In this document: positions 14,110 to 27,564 of the stretch, piece by piece
Numbering within the stretch: position 1 is the first letter of the stretch
How the letters are laid out: the number at the start of each line of letters is the position of its first letter
NCBI RefSeq assembly: GCF_019925205.1
Contig: NC_083566.1
Coordinates: forward strand, 23,870,001 to 23,934,000
Direction of reading: 5' to 3'
DNA length: 64,000 nt
Origin: Metopolophium dirhodum
Lineage: Eukaryota > Arthropoda > Insecta > Hemiptera > Aphididae
Position numbers and translations under genes: made by a program
The notes under the pieces: generated by a model
What the model saw: the letters and a program-made list of their open reading frames with translations, nothing else
Database searches by the model: none
Told to the model about the DNA's origin: nothing

Positions 14110-16158
14110 ACAAACAATTGAAGTATATACATTATACAAAATTAATAGAGATAATGTTAGTATCGGTTTTAAGTATCAACCCTAAACATTTTTTCAATGA
14201 TGTTATTTAGTGTTATACCAACAACCAAAACATGAAAATCATAAATTAATTTTTTTACAATAAACAATTATTTGAAAAAAAAATTAATTAATATAGACTG
14301 TGCATATTTTATGTTATCTATTCTATGATTATATTAGTAATTTGTGTAAATATACTTCGATTCAAATAATAATCTTATTAATCAAAGATATTATGATATA
14401 GTCATTATACTCATTAAAAAGTTTCTAATCACGGTCGATTTTGTTTTATGTAGCTGCATGCCATGAATGCTAGTCTAAAATTATATAATTTATACACATC
14501 AAACTATGAGACGTAGTTACACGAAATACTTTGAATAGTATTACTGAATCTCCATTAAAGTTAAGATTATACAATTCAAACTTTGGTGATAGCAATTAAA
14601 AAATACTCTCTATGTTGAAGAGTAATTATATATGCTTTACTATGGCTGTTTATACAGTATAAACTATTGTAATTTTTATTTAAATAACAATCATTAATTA
14701 AATTAAATGATTAGGGGGACGGAGTTGTGATTATTATAATAGAGGTAAAAACAGTATGAAACGGTGTGAGGGCCTGAAAAGATTCACTAGACTCGTGGAT
14801 ATTAAAAGGTAACCAATTACTACTATTGTTATATAAGTGAAATGTATTATGAGTGAATGAAATGATTCATTTTGAGTACGAGTTCACTTATTTGGTATTG
14901 AAAGTTGAATCCAGGGTGATGTCTATTAAGTGACACAATGTCTGTAATCTATACACAATCAAATTTAATTGGTATGAGGTGCCTACATTATAGTACCTAT
15001 ATATATAATGTTTGGATATAAAGATAATCTACTATTTTTTATGATGATTTTCATACAATTTAATTATTCTATGCATATATGCGTGTACATTTACGATATT
15101 GCGGTGTTTGCTTTGTTCGTTGTTAGTTACTCCTTATTATTTTTTTTTTTAAACGAAGGTGTGAAATGTATGCAACAAGTTAAGTTTGGTCATGATATTA
15201 AAACAGCAACCAAATGCTTGGATGATACTTAACCAGTTGGATACTGTAACTTATTAATGTACACTTTATAAACTACCTACATATTATTTTAATGATAGCC
15301 TTTTGCTTACGTAATGGGTTTGTGAGAAAAAAATCGGTTGAGTAGCCATAGAAAGGTTGTTATTTTGGTGTGTATTTTCTAGTATATTACTTGTATTACA
15401 GTATAATATGATTCAATTACTTCTTTGTGAAGTGTTTCTCACATTCGATTTTCTGAAGACAGGTACCTATTTTAGGATAGGATTAATCTTTTGGGGTTTT
15501 GTGGTAACTATGTTCGTTATACTCTTTTAACTAAATTTCTGTGGTTTGTTATTACTTATTATAATGTACAAATAAATAAACATTGTGCCATTAATATTAT
15601 GATAGCAATGATGATCATGTCGGGAAACCAGATCAAAGATTAGTTGTTTTTGTTATGATTTAAACGAATTTTGTTTATACTGCGATTGAGGAAGTAATAC
15701 AATTGCAATCTCTGAAATTAAAATCTATAAGTTAAGTACTGAAAGGTATTGATTGTATAACAACTAAGCTTGTTAAATGTATGTTATAGGATGTGATTAA
15801 TCTTTATTTTCTTTTGGTTAGTATCGATCTTTTGTAGAAGACGTTATCGAAAGTTTAAGTGAACTATTTGATTTGGTAAATAGTGAGACAAATGAGTGGG
15901 TATGCCAATTGATCGGTTTCTTAACTATGTAGACGTTGGAGTGTATTAAAATTGATTTGTTGATTGATGTCTTCGATTAAAGACGTAAATTATTATAATA
16001 AATTTGTATTTTACCATCATTGTCTATCAATCTGTTGCATTTTGATAAAGGTGAACATGATTTCAATTACATAGTATATTATACATTTCTTTATTATAAT
16101 AATAATATTATGTGTGTTACACGCCCTAATATTAGTATTAAAATTCGAGATATGGACA
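14110..16158. other. AT-rich intergenic DNA
   Basis: No repeat ends or coding signal recognised. The hydrophobic 74-codon frame at 15008-15232 is compositionally like the neighbouring AT-rich sequence. Confidence 0.5.
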
Positions 16159-16990
16159 TTCGACCGACAGGACAATCGACCGACAAACAAAATACGGACA
16201 AGACAATCAACCGACAGGGTCAATCCACCGACAACCAAAATACCGACAAGGCATTTGATTGACAATAATATTATTAGTAATAATTTAATTTTACTTTTAA
16301 TTTATATGCTTATTTTGAAATCTACGCATAATATGTTAATAATACATTTTTTTTAAATATTGTATACTAAAAATATAAAGTCAAATATAAAAATAAATAT
16401 AAATTAAAAAAAACAATTCGTAATATAATAAAAAAATACTGAAAATACTAAAAATAATGTATAAATGTATGCGATTGTAGAGTGTACATTACATGGTTAT
16501 GTTGTGAGCAATACCTCGAATATACTCCAGACGTGTCTTACCTTCATGATTGTTAAAAGCAGTCAAGCGCTGTTCACGTTTTTGTTTAAGATTTGTTGGG
16601 CGTGACTTTGGAGCTCCCCGAACAATTGCTTCGATATCTGCATCAACCATACCTAGGTATCTGGGTCGCTTATCCATTTTATGACCAATTTATTTTCTTC
16701 AACAGTATCTTGTTCGATGGGAAAGTGAATTCAGCAATATATTTTATTAGTTATTTGTATATATGACATGAGTTCCCGGTTAAATTATTTTTAACTAGCC
16801 ATTTTTATTTAATATAAGACGATTTTTATCATTATTTTTAAAAAAAAATGTATTATTAACATATTCAATAGTAAATAAGCATATAAATTAAAAGCGAAAT
16901 TAAATTACTACTAATAATATTATTGTCAATCAAATTCCTTGTCGGTATTTTGATTGTCGGTCGATTGTCCTGTCGGTCGATTGACCCAGA
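16159..16990. mobile_element. Fold-back element with CGACCGACAGGACAATCG arms
   Basis: The arms are about 190 bp. The left arm (16159-16354) reads CGACCGACAGGACAATCGAC and later ATACCGACAAGG, TTTGATTGACAATAATATTA and ATTTATATGCTTATT. The right arm (about 16846-16984) is its inverted copy. Outer arm portions contain iterated GACCGACA-type units. The interior holds an exon-like minus-strand frame. Long TIRs with subterminal repeats fit a Mutator-like or fold-back element, but the TSD could not be defined. Confidence 0.55.
16489..16677 (-). CDS. Unrecognised exon-like ORF carried by the fold-back element
   Basis: A 62-codon frame begins MDKRPRYLGMVDADIEAIVR, continues with APKSRPTNLKQKREQRL and runs to a TAA at the low-coordinate end. 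It is basic, not low-complexity, and has fuller codon use than the AT-rich shadows around it. CATGAAG|GTAAGA, within the frame at about 16535-16543, looks like a good 5' splice site, so the true coding part may end in ...TAFNNHE. An in-frame TAA lies a few codons before the ATG. I do not recognise the protein. It could be a captured host exon or the start of the element's own gene. Confidence 0.3.
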   Translation of the reverse strand: MDKRPRYLGMVDADIEAIVRGAPKSRPTNLKQKREQRLTAFNNHEGKTRLEYIRGIAHNITM

Positions 16991-19900
16991 CCCTTAAAAT
17001 TCCTATCGTACTGTAGTTTTAATGTAGGGGTATAATATTGATATTAAAATTAAAATAAACGTAGATTTTTACACTCACACTTTAGGGCACTGTGTCTGTG
17101 ACATAAACCGAAGAATTCATAATCAACTAAAAATTACCAACTTAATAACGACGTCCATATAGCAAGATAATATCAGATCCATTGACTCCCCGTGAGTGAC
17201 CGACTTGTATAATTGTATAGGTATATACTAATAATAGTAATTACTAATATATATTTATAATTTATATATTATAGACTATGGATTAATTTTAGTCCTGAAA
17301 TCTCGTAAGTAAAGACGGATTTTGTGAATGAAATGCATAATATACATGAATATTGAATATATAAATAAACTTTAAACGTAAATTAGTATTGACATACATA
17401 TGATTAACACTGAAAATGATGATTGAAATTTAAAGGAAATTCACCAAAATACGTAAAATCATCGTTTCTATAAGAGGATAGGCAATTTTATCATTGTTGT
17501 ATAATACATTCATCATATACAATTCCGTATGCACATATATGTTCGTGGACCATATTATTATTATTAAATATGTGCAACTTCGCGTGTACTGTGATTTTAA
17601 TATTCTAACGTATTTACATATTATTCATGTAAGGGTTACAGGGGAAAAAAATGTAAATCCTCTTTAAATAATAAACTAATTAAACTGCCGAGATTTCATA
17701 AATTAAATTTGTCATCTAATAAAATGGTTTAGTTTCTAATTGTTGCAAGGATTTCCATTCCAATTAAGAAATACCTTCTTGACAATTTCAAAACACGAAT
17801 TCAGTGAACACGATAACTGAATTATGTAAACGAAACTTAGTCAATAAGTAGTCCTAAAACAAACGATATAGTACACTATTTGATTTATACAATATATTTG
17901 ACTATTTGAGTACCTATATTATCAAAACGAAGGCATAGGTATACAATACAAATTCAGACATTCATTAAATGTCTAACTCAATTTATACCAACAGTTTATC
18001 TGATAGATCAAATCGATTAATGTTCACATCATTTTGTTTTATGATATATACACAATATACTATAATATACACTACTTTGGATAAGAATCGCTTAAAGTTT
18101 TCTTTAGTTTTAAATTAAAAATATGTTTAAAAAATCGTTCCCAACATTTTGTTTGAGTTGAAAAAAACTATACTTAATATGTATAAATATAAAAACCAAT
18201 GTCATAAATCATCTGTAGAGGCTAATTAAGAAATTGTCAACTTATCAACAGCCGAATTGTCGTTTGAAGACTTTTTAGTGTCAGCGTACACCGCCTTCGG
18301 TTTTATCATTTTTCATAAAAGAACTCTTACCAGGCAAACTTTTTAATACCGTACCAGCATTTTAATGTGATGAATATGGGTCAGGGTATTCGTTTTTGGC
18401 GATTTAAAAATTTGTTTATTTTCATGAACATCATAATTCATAAGACGTTATGTATAGTAAATATTCTATAAATGATTGGAAATAAAATGTAACCTAATCA
18501 ATCAGATCATATACCTAGCATAAATAATAATAAGTATTAACATGATTAATAAGAAAAACTTAAAACAAATTTTGATGTATTATTATAATAGAAAATATTA
18601 ACAATTTTTAAAATCTATATATTATATTAACATTTATTTATAAGACCATATTTTTAATTACATTTCTTTAAAGTTTCTCTGTATAAACAATAATAATAAA
18701 ACTTCAAAAACAAAATTTGATATATTTTACCAAAAACTTTAAAAGGAAAATACCTTTATTAAAGGCAAATTATTATATACAATATCAAAATATTTATGAA
18801 CAGACAACTGTCAGTATATAAGTAATCTGGTTTATAAGAATTTAATAACATAATTTTTGAATGATTTACTATATATTATATAAATATTGTATTTACAAAA
18901 ATTATTTTACCGTTATGGTATGCTTTTGTTAATTAAAATCAACAAGTGTTAAGCATTATTTTTGTTACGTATCAATACATACAATAATATGCAATATTAA
19001 AATAAAATATAAATTTGATTCCATGAGTAATTCTGTGGAATTAATGGTAATTGTTTAATGAATGTTAAAATATTATTATTACAGTCTATAAGTTGTTAAA
19101 ATTGATTGAATATAATGGCAATTGCATACCTACCATACAAATAATACGTTTATATTTCATTCAGAAATAATGATTAAACATGTCATTCAAAAATTTAAAA
19201 AAAAAATGGTTAAAATATAATGTATTAAATGAAATAATTTATTTATATTATCATAGTTGAAGTGTCTTTAGTAAATGGCTAAATTTTCAAAATGGTTTAT
19301 GTATATATTTTCTGTTAATATATGAATATTGCGCCTCAATATTGTGTTAACACGTTTCAGAAATAATGGATTCCACCAAACCTAGTTTAACCTATGCAAA
19401 ATAGAATGATCATGACAGGATAATGCATCTATATTGGAAATTCATCTATTGTTAATTATGTATTTATATACATTTGAAATCATAGCATTTAAATATAAAT
19501 TATTTTGCTATTACCATAACTGGGTTTAAACTACAATCGTTTCAGTTTGGGCTTTAGTAAAAGAGGTACTATCAAAAATATAGTGTTTATAATAATTAAT
19601 TATTACACTTTTTAACATATCTTATGGTTTTCTTTGGTTTTTTTTTTCAAGCCAATGTCCATTGTACAAGTATAATAATGTTATTATTAGGGCTAGGATG
19701 ATGTACCTTGTGTTATTTTTCAAAATGAACTGTGCGATTTTCGTATTGTCAAAAATTGATTTACGTACTTTTGAATGATAATTTTAGTTTTGAGTTCATT
19801 TTCTTAATTCTTTAGAGCAATTTAGAGTTTTTGGAGCATTTTTTTGTATTTTTGGAAAAAAAATATAAATTAGAAATTTTATTTTAAGATTTGTACACTC

Positions 19901-21125
19901 ATGATTTTTATATAAATATAACAGTTTATAAAGTAGGTACTCGTAATTCTTATATATTATTGGAAAATAGTTGAAATGTCAAAACAATACAAAAGATAAT
20001 AACGAGTTTAGGCGACGTCTATGGTAAAAGTTGATGATATCTAGCATTCTAGCCATCTTCATAACATTTTTTTCAATTTTTATTAATACTACTAATACTT
20101 ATTTAAAATACTATTTAAAAAACAAAAATATGTTTGTTATATATTTTAGATTCTGAGCGAAGCGATGAATGTATTTTTATATGAAATTCAAAGTTATTTT
20201 TACAATTCATTTTTTTGGGACAATTTTGAATTTATTAAGGACATATTTTGAGATTTTTAGGGCATTAAAATCCCAAGTTATTATAATATAATATAATAAT
20301 ATAAATACAAATATGATATAATATGTTTATAAATATCATGTTACTTATCGCTAATAGTTTATACGGCACTCATACTTGGTGTATTTATATAGTACCTATC
20401 ATGGCCAAATATATTAGTATGATCGCGTTGAGACGCATTTTCGCAATGTGCTGCGCAGGTACTAGTGTTGCATGCTAAATCATGGAAAGGAATCTCAGCT
20501 GGTAGTGATTTTTAAATTCATTTAGCCACGGCATTAATAATTTGTATTGTAAATCGAAGTGATAATATGTACTGACAGTGGTGGCTATGACACTTGCGCA
20601 TCAAAAAGTTGCGATCAGAACTATATATTTAGCCATGGTGCCTTTCATATTATATATATCTAACGACCAGGCAGGGTCTTGCTTAGTATAAAAAAAAAGT
20701 GCCATAAAATAAAAAGAAAATATCGCTTTAAAATACACACACACTTAACTGCTGGGCCATGATATTATAGCAACCAATACGATTTACGAAATAAATTTCT
20801 TTAGTAAGCCTAGGAAATTTGTCGTAAAATAATAAAGTTTTAAAATACAATAATCTAATTGGAAATTTTACGTAAAAGTGCATGGTGTAGTTTTCAAATT
20901 GTTTGGACAATATCAACAGAGTTATAGCCAATTTAATTAAATATTATTGTAGCGTATTTTCAAAAATGTATTAGATAATATTCCCCGCCCGCGGCCCGCC
21001 TTACAATGCACTATTTGACACCTATAGCAACCAATAAACAAAAAAAAACAAAAACAAAAAAAACATCATTGTAAAACCAATATGTTCCCGAAATGATAAG
21101 GCAACAAATAAAAATTAGTGATATA
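16991..21125. other. AT-rich intergenic DNA with a family A 3' fragment
   Basis: A reverse family A end (GATTCTGAGCGAAGCGATGA) occurs at about 20151. There is a short CCCGCCCGCGGCCCGCC spot at 20985-21001. Otherwise nothing is recognised. Confidence 0.45.
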
Positions 21126-21440
21126 CAAAAAAAAACACTCCACTATACTTCGTGTAAAAAAAACACTAAGTATAAAAAATTGCTCTTAAAGTTGTGGTGT
21201 AATATTAAAGGTATTGTTTAAGTCTTTAAACAATAGATATCATTTATGTTAAAAATGTTAAAATAATCTGTTAAAATATTGAACTTAGCTTGATTTTACT
21301 ATCAATTTTTAAGCAGGCTATTTGAGCATAAATGATATATATTGTTCAAAGACCTTTAAAATGATATCACAACTTTTAGAGCCGTGTTTTTTTATACTTA
21401 GCGATTTTTTACACGGAGTACGGTGGAGTGTTTTTGTTGG
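21126..21440. mobile_element. Short fold-back MITE (AACACTCCAC... arms)
   Basis: The left arm AAAAACACTCCACTATACTT, with CGTGTAAAAAA and TATCATTTATG further in, is mirrored by the right arm ending ACGGAGTACGGTGGAGTG. Total length is about 315 bp with arms of roughly 140 bp. A related right half occurs at 6155-6297. Confidence 0.55.
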
Positions 21441-22621
21441 GTATTATTATAATATTATTGGTAATTTAATATTAGTTAGCCGGCGCGTTGTATAGGCAAA
21501 TTCGGTACATCGATGTGCGGGTGGGTAGCGAACGGTATTAGAAATTGTAATTACTACTACTGTCTACTACAGTATAGTTATTGTTTCATAGCAATTGTTT
21601 TATCCTCTGAAATAACGTTTCTTTGTTCGATGAATTGTTATAAATATAAATGGTTAGCTTATTTCTTAATTTTGGTTTACCAATCAATAACAAAACAAAA
21701 TAAAATTAAAAAAATTTATTTAGGAGATAAATGATGCTGGGTGAGAACTAGTTTGCTAAAATTTCTTCCGAAACGTATCATGGTAATGCAAAATTTTGTG
21801 TTCGAAATTTAATTTTCATACTTAAGTGATTGTATGAAAAAATTGGAATAAAACTGTAAAATTAAATCTACAATAATTATTATATCATAAATTCTCAGAT
21901 ACTATTTAGAGTAAAAAGCTCAAAAATAATATTAAAGTTTTTTCTCGAAACCAAGCCATCCTCCATGTGTTTAGGTGAAAGATTTTTATTTATATTGAAT
22001 TTTCTATACATCAAGTACTATACATATTATAAAACTTTTAAAACATTCCCACACAAAAAACCTGGGAAGTTGCTTTACTATATACCATACCTAATTGGTC
22101 TTGAGTGCACCGCATCATTAAGTATATTACTGTAAAGTGTGATTATTGATTCGTTAAATTTGAGTTCAATGATAAATAATTGTATTCGAAGAAAAACTAA
22201 TTTATGTTAATAATAAATAAATAGATAGTAATAATAGAAACGATTCTGAGCAGAGACAGTGTATGCCTATAGGCTATAATACTTATGCCAGTATGCATAG
22301 TCAATGTGTGTGTCACATAAAATAACTATGCATACGGACATAGGTATTTTATATTGAGCCCCCTCATAAACCTATTCCATGGGACCCATTATCTTCTTGA
22401 AGAATAAATAAAAATAAAAATAAATAAATTAAATATACGTTATTACAGCTAAGTCTCCGTCCACCGATAGAACAATTCTGTACCAATAACGACTATGATA
22501 TTATATTGATAATTTGATATAATATATCCATCGATCCATATGCTTGACGTCATATGCAAACAAGGTCACGAATCGCTGTGATATACCTTGTGTATCATTA
22601 TCGTATCAGTTAGTGAATATA
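21441..22621. other. AT-rich intergenic DNA
   Basis: Contains an AACGATTCTGAGCAGAGAC motif of family A at about 22240. No gene. Confidence 0.45.
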
Positions 22622-23325
22622 TGTATATACGGAGTGGTTCATCAACCATGCGCATCCCCTGTTTTCTTTAAAAATGCATTTGTTCAAAATCTTATTTTTG
22701 GATCTTTAAATATATTTAAAGACCATATTTTGAAAGTCTTGAAACTGTTTTTACCACTTAATAAAGAAATGTTTTGTAGCTATACAAATTTCTGTTTTTC
22801 GGATGAGAACCCTCCCCCCTCCCCTCTTTACTGAAAATTATTTAGTGGTTAGTTTTTTTGAAAATCCGGACGAGTAGTTTCTCAGTTATTAAAATGTTTA
22901 TTCTAAGGATAATAGTCCTTAAAAGTGGTTTTACAAAAGTATAAAAAATATTGCGTGTAGTATTTCTTATACTTGGACCATTTTTACAAAATCTTAATGT
23001 TGATAAATTAATATTAGTCACCAACATTTTTAAATCACCATAATCCCCAAATCTTACAAACCAATTATAATGAATCTATTATCCTTAATAGACAAAATTA
23101 AATTATCTGATAAATAAATTATATTCGAAAAGAGGAGTTCCTATTTGAAAAAGTGAAAAACAGAAGTTAAAGCTGCTACAAGACACACCTTAAGTTCTAC
23201 AAAAAAATTCAAAAATTTAAAAAAAATGGTCTTTGAGTATATTTAAAAATTTTAAAAATCAAAACTTGTATAATTTCATTATTAAACGAAAAAATGGGCA
23301 TGCTTGGTGAATCACTCTGTATACA
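22622..23325. mobile_element. Old fold-back element with TATAC-GAGTG-TTCA ends
   Basis: The left end TATATACGGAGTGGTTCATC is mirrored by GGTGAATCACTCTGTATAC at the right. Shared positions further in (TTTAAATATATTTAAAGACC against its diverged inverse, and CTGTTTTTC) show two old arms of about 300 bp. The termini resemble those of the element at 33021-33668. The small frames at 22544-22834 (+) and 22842-23027 (-) lie in the arms and are not genes. Confidence 0.5.
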
Positions 23326-25904
23326 TAATTGTCGTTATTAGTCATGTGTGCCCTCATCTTCTTACCGCTTTTAATTTTTAATTTTTTTCGTGTATATTAC
23401 ACTTGTTAATACTTGATAGTATATTTATCGTTTATTATTTCATTTTTTCGTTCATATTATATGCTTTTTTGACTAATACTGCACCCACGTAGGGAGCCAA
23501 ACTCCTCGATACTTGATAATAGGATTTGGTACGTAAAAAATGTATGAGAGCAGCAATCCCACTAAAAAATATAGGATACTTACCATAAGTTCTCTGTGCA
23601 TATAATTTTTAACCTAAAGTGTAATTTTAAAAAGTGTTTATTATAATATTTATATTTTCCATATTATAATTTTTTTATTGTAAATTATTGTCGTTTTTGG
23701 ATTATCAATAAGTTGAAAAACCCTTTAAAGTGTCCTAAAATAACCTAGGTAAATCAGTGTGTTTTTCTAACCAAATATGGTTTTTTTTTCATAAAAATTC
23801 TTTGATCAATTGTCGTTTGAGAAAAACTAACCATCTACCAGTTTTGTTTTAACTAATTGGAGTTCATATTTTATAGTTACATCAGTAACTGAAGGGAAAT
23901 TAATTTAAATTTATTGTTAGATCGTTAACTGACCGTGAAAAGACGATTATAATGTAGGTAAATTTATAGTTAGGTATTTTTAATATCATCGAATCTAATT
24001 TGGGTCTCTGAGAATAGGGATGACTACAGGTAGTGTACTAGTTTGGTCCCAAATGATTTTCGGTAAGTACTACACGGTATCGTGTCATTTTACCGCTGTA
24101 ATTTGGACGCTAGTCTAATGGATGTGGTCAGTTACACTCAAGACGCATAGGTACATTATTTCGACTCATCTAAATTTGACGTAATTACATTTCGACCCAA
24201 TTTTTTTTGAAATCTGCACGTGCAAAAATAATCTAACCAGTTCGACTAATTACCGTTGCGTAGGTCAACTGTAAACTGCTCTGTGATAATTGTTTTTAAA
24301 AATATGCAATATAGTATATTTATATGTATTACTAAAACCAATCCACCCAACTAGTATAATATATTAAAATATAATCAGGAACTCAACTGTATAGTAGGTA
24401 ACTACCTTAAATAATTCCGGACCCAATTCGGATGCAGCCATTATATAAGCTATTATTGCTTAGGAGTAAGAAGTCAGACAAAAAAAAAATGTTTTAATGT
24501 TTTTGTTATCTTATAAGAAGATATGTTTTTACAATGCTAACTAAAAATGTTATCTTGATTCTGGGTCCTTTCAGAAACATTACGTTTTGTACAAGACGAG
24601 CTAACAAGCTTTTCTTTTATTCATTGTTTAGTCTGAAACACTCATCAATTGAAATTAAAAAAAAATGTTATAGTTCATTATATTCTATGATACAAATAAT
24701 AACAACTATACATTATAATTATTAAAAATATATATCTAAATTATTAATAATGACAATAAAATTAATTTATATTAAAATCCATTAAAATCTATTACATTAT
24801 ATAAATGGAAAGAATATGATTGTTTTTTAATACGTAATTTAAGAATTTTCAATCAAGCTTACGATTTTACAATAATTTGTTTTGTTTTTTTCAACACTAA
24901 TAAAATTAAATTAAAAAATGTTTACACAACATTTTTCAAGATTTGAATTGTTCTAATATTAAAATGTACTTGAATTATGTAATTTTTGTTTTTTATGTAA
25001 TAAATTATTTCATTTTCCAGTAAATTGTGATAGGATTGTGATAAATTCCAAGCAATAGAATTGATAAAAAATAAATGTTGGCCATTTTTTAGCAAGCTAA
25101 TACCGTCGGAAATTAAAAATTTTTCGATCATATAATTTTAAAGAGGTAACTATAATATTTAAGTATCTCACATTTTCATGGAACAATATAAAATATTTTT
25201 TATTTATTTATTTAATAAATAATAATTAATAATACTATAACTGTTATTGTGTATGAGGAAAAAATAAAGACCTGGCACAGTGACGGTAACTGCCAATCCT
25301 TATCTTACAACTACATCCAATAATTACCGCCAATATCATAATTTCTGATATGACCCTTAAATCAACTTTCGGATCAATTTTTTCAGTATAATTTTTAGCC
25401 TCATCTTGTAAAATGAATTAATAGATTTTTTTATAAATTAGAAACATTTTACAACTTTAATACTTGCAATTATTAAAGTAAATTATTATTTTAGTTATAA
25501 ATATTTATGTCAACAAAATGTTGTAAAAGATTTTTATCAACAAAGAAAAGTGATTTATTCATCAGTAAATGAGCTCCACTCAGTTTTTTTATAATAATAC
25601 GTTTTCTTTTTAAAATATATATCTTTTAACAACAAACAAGACAATACACTTGAGAAGAATTCGAAAAGCGACTTATTCTATGCCGAAGTACCCTACACAA
25701 GACGATTATTTCCATACTTTCATTGTCTCGTAGCATATTCAATTATTGAAACGCATACTTACCTATATAATTTCTCAAACATAAATATTTATCCATAGAT
25801 TTATATTCTGTAAACTATGATTGAAATAACTGAATCGCTAATTTCAGTAAGGGAAAAGGTCCATTTTTTATAACTTTTCAGGAGAGACAAATACGAAATC
25901 ATTA
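23326..25904. other. AT-rich intergenic DNA
   Basis: 24000-24290 is somewhat GC-richer, but no frame or repeat end could be assigned. Confidence 0.45.
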
Positions 25905-26079
25905 CATGTCCCTTTTCTGTTGTAAACTGTTATTTTCAAGTGCTATTTTCAGATGTTTCGACGGACGGACTTGTCTCCTTTCTGTAGTAAACGATGTATT
26001 TACACGTGGTTAGTGTACAATTATAATACAATTAAAATTGATAAAAATGGACTTGTCCCCTTTCTGCAGTTAGCGATTC
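25905..26079 (+). repeat. Three degenerate copies of CTTGTCCCCTTTCTG motif
   Basis: CATGTCCCTTTTCTGTTGTA (25905), CTTGTCTCCTTTCTGTAGTA (25970) and CTTGTCCCCTTTCTGCAGTT (26052) are each followed by an AACGAT-like tail. Spacings are about 65 and 82 bp. Probably a decayed tandem repeat. Confidence 0.4.
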
Positions 26080-26689
26080 ATACTATATTATATCGTTTAA
26101 ACAGTAATTTATACATATTAAAAATCAATAAATTTACTAACTATAAAATAATCTGTTAATTTCAACGGTTTTGAATATTTTAACGAAGCCGTTACAATTA
26201 CTGATATATTTAATTAGTTCAATAATATAATAGCGTATTTTATTCATTAAAACATTTAACTGAGATATTTAAAGTATGTTTTAGCAACGAGCAAGGGTAC
26301 ACCACTGTATGACAAACGTACTTATTATTAAATAGGCACCTTAAATTTGAAATGCTTATAATAATAAATAATAGACAATTAGTTACAAATGTTTTTTTTT
26401 GAAAATAATATATACATATATAAAATTTTTTTTTCATATAGATTAAAGATTTTATTTTAAACAGTTAAAACTAATTTTATTCATTATTATGTTTTTTAAT
26501 AACATACAAAAAATATATAAATATTTTAAACAGTTTTTATTTTTATAACATAAATTAATTTATCAGATCATTATAGATCATTTGACAAGTTATTTCAGGG
26601 ACTTATCTTTCCGATATGCCGATATTCATTTACATACATAATATTAAATAATGCTTATATTACTTATTTGGAGTATTAACTACTTAATT

Positions 26690-27560
26690 TAAAATACACC
26701 AACTGACAGTCGTTTCTTAGGTTGTGGTTAGTTAGGTTAGATGCCTTACTGGTCGTAATAATGGTTTCTTTTCAGTCGTTTGGGTTACCAAATACCGTGA
26801 TAGTTTTGGTTACATTTTTTTCTAGGATTTTTGGGTTATTGAGGCGTCAGTTGTAGTAAAATGTGTAGGATTCGATATCGGTTTCAAGTACTGTGTTTAT
26901 TTTTAGGTCTGAGTATAGTATTTAGTTAGATATAATAGAAGGGACTTTTGTTATTAATGGAACAATTTTGTTGTGTCTTGTATTTGTATTTTACTTAGGT
27001 TTGAATTTTTCACGGTTCCCCAAATTTGGATGCCGTACATCTAAATTGGTTTTAAAAAAGTTTTATAAATATTTAGTTCAATGTCGTCGCCCACTGGGGC
27101 GTGATTTTTGATTTTGGGTTAAGGAGATATTTAAAAATACGAATACGATAAATAAGCTAGAGTTTGGTGTCGTGGGTACGGTGGGCCCAGGTCAATTTTT
27201 TGTCAAAATATGTTCCGAGATATTTTGTATTTACTTTGGTTTGAATTAAGATATTGTTAAATGTATTTTGGTGCAAATTTCGTGTTTGTGAATAAAAGTG
27301 GATGGATTTATTTTCGATAGTTTTAACTATCCTTTTTTATTACGATATACGACTGTAGTTCGTTAGATGTGGTGATTTGATTTTTGTGAACTGAGAGAAT
27401 CGCCTAATTATCGGCGTAGTCAGTGACAAATTTTATAGAATAAGTGTGTTTATCTGCTATGGTTGAATAGGATAAGAGCTGTTAATGCGTCTTGAGAAAC
27501 GTACAGTGGAGATGGGCGAGTTACTAGAGTGGTATCAAACAGCAAATCGAGATGGGATTA
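26690..27560 (-). pseudogene. Jockey-like non-LTR retrotransposon reverse transcriptase remnant
   Basis: Read on the minus strand with frameshifts and stops, the block shows the reverse-transcriptase palm and thumb order of Jockey-clade LINEs. First come the catalytic box as YADN (normally YADD) at 27407-27418 and AILSVHKNQ. Next is the YLGTYFDKKLTW motif around 27188-27230. The C-terminal end follows with LDVRHPNLGN, ILYSDLKIN and a degenerate RL..H-type helix. The catalytic Asp-to-Asn change, several in-frame stops and the missing 5' half mean it is dead. It lies directly beside the repeat at 27565-28862. Jockey-clade membership is judged from motif spacing, without a search. Confidence 0.75.
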
Positions 27561-27564
27561 AAAA

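Noticed and set aside
25905..26079. CRISPR-like array
   Set aside because: Repeats are degenerate, only three, unevenly spaced, and the DNA is eukaryotic.
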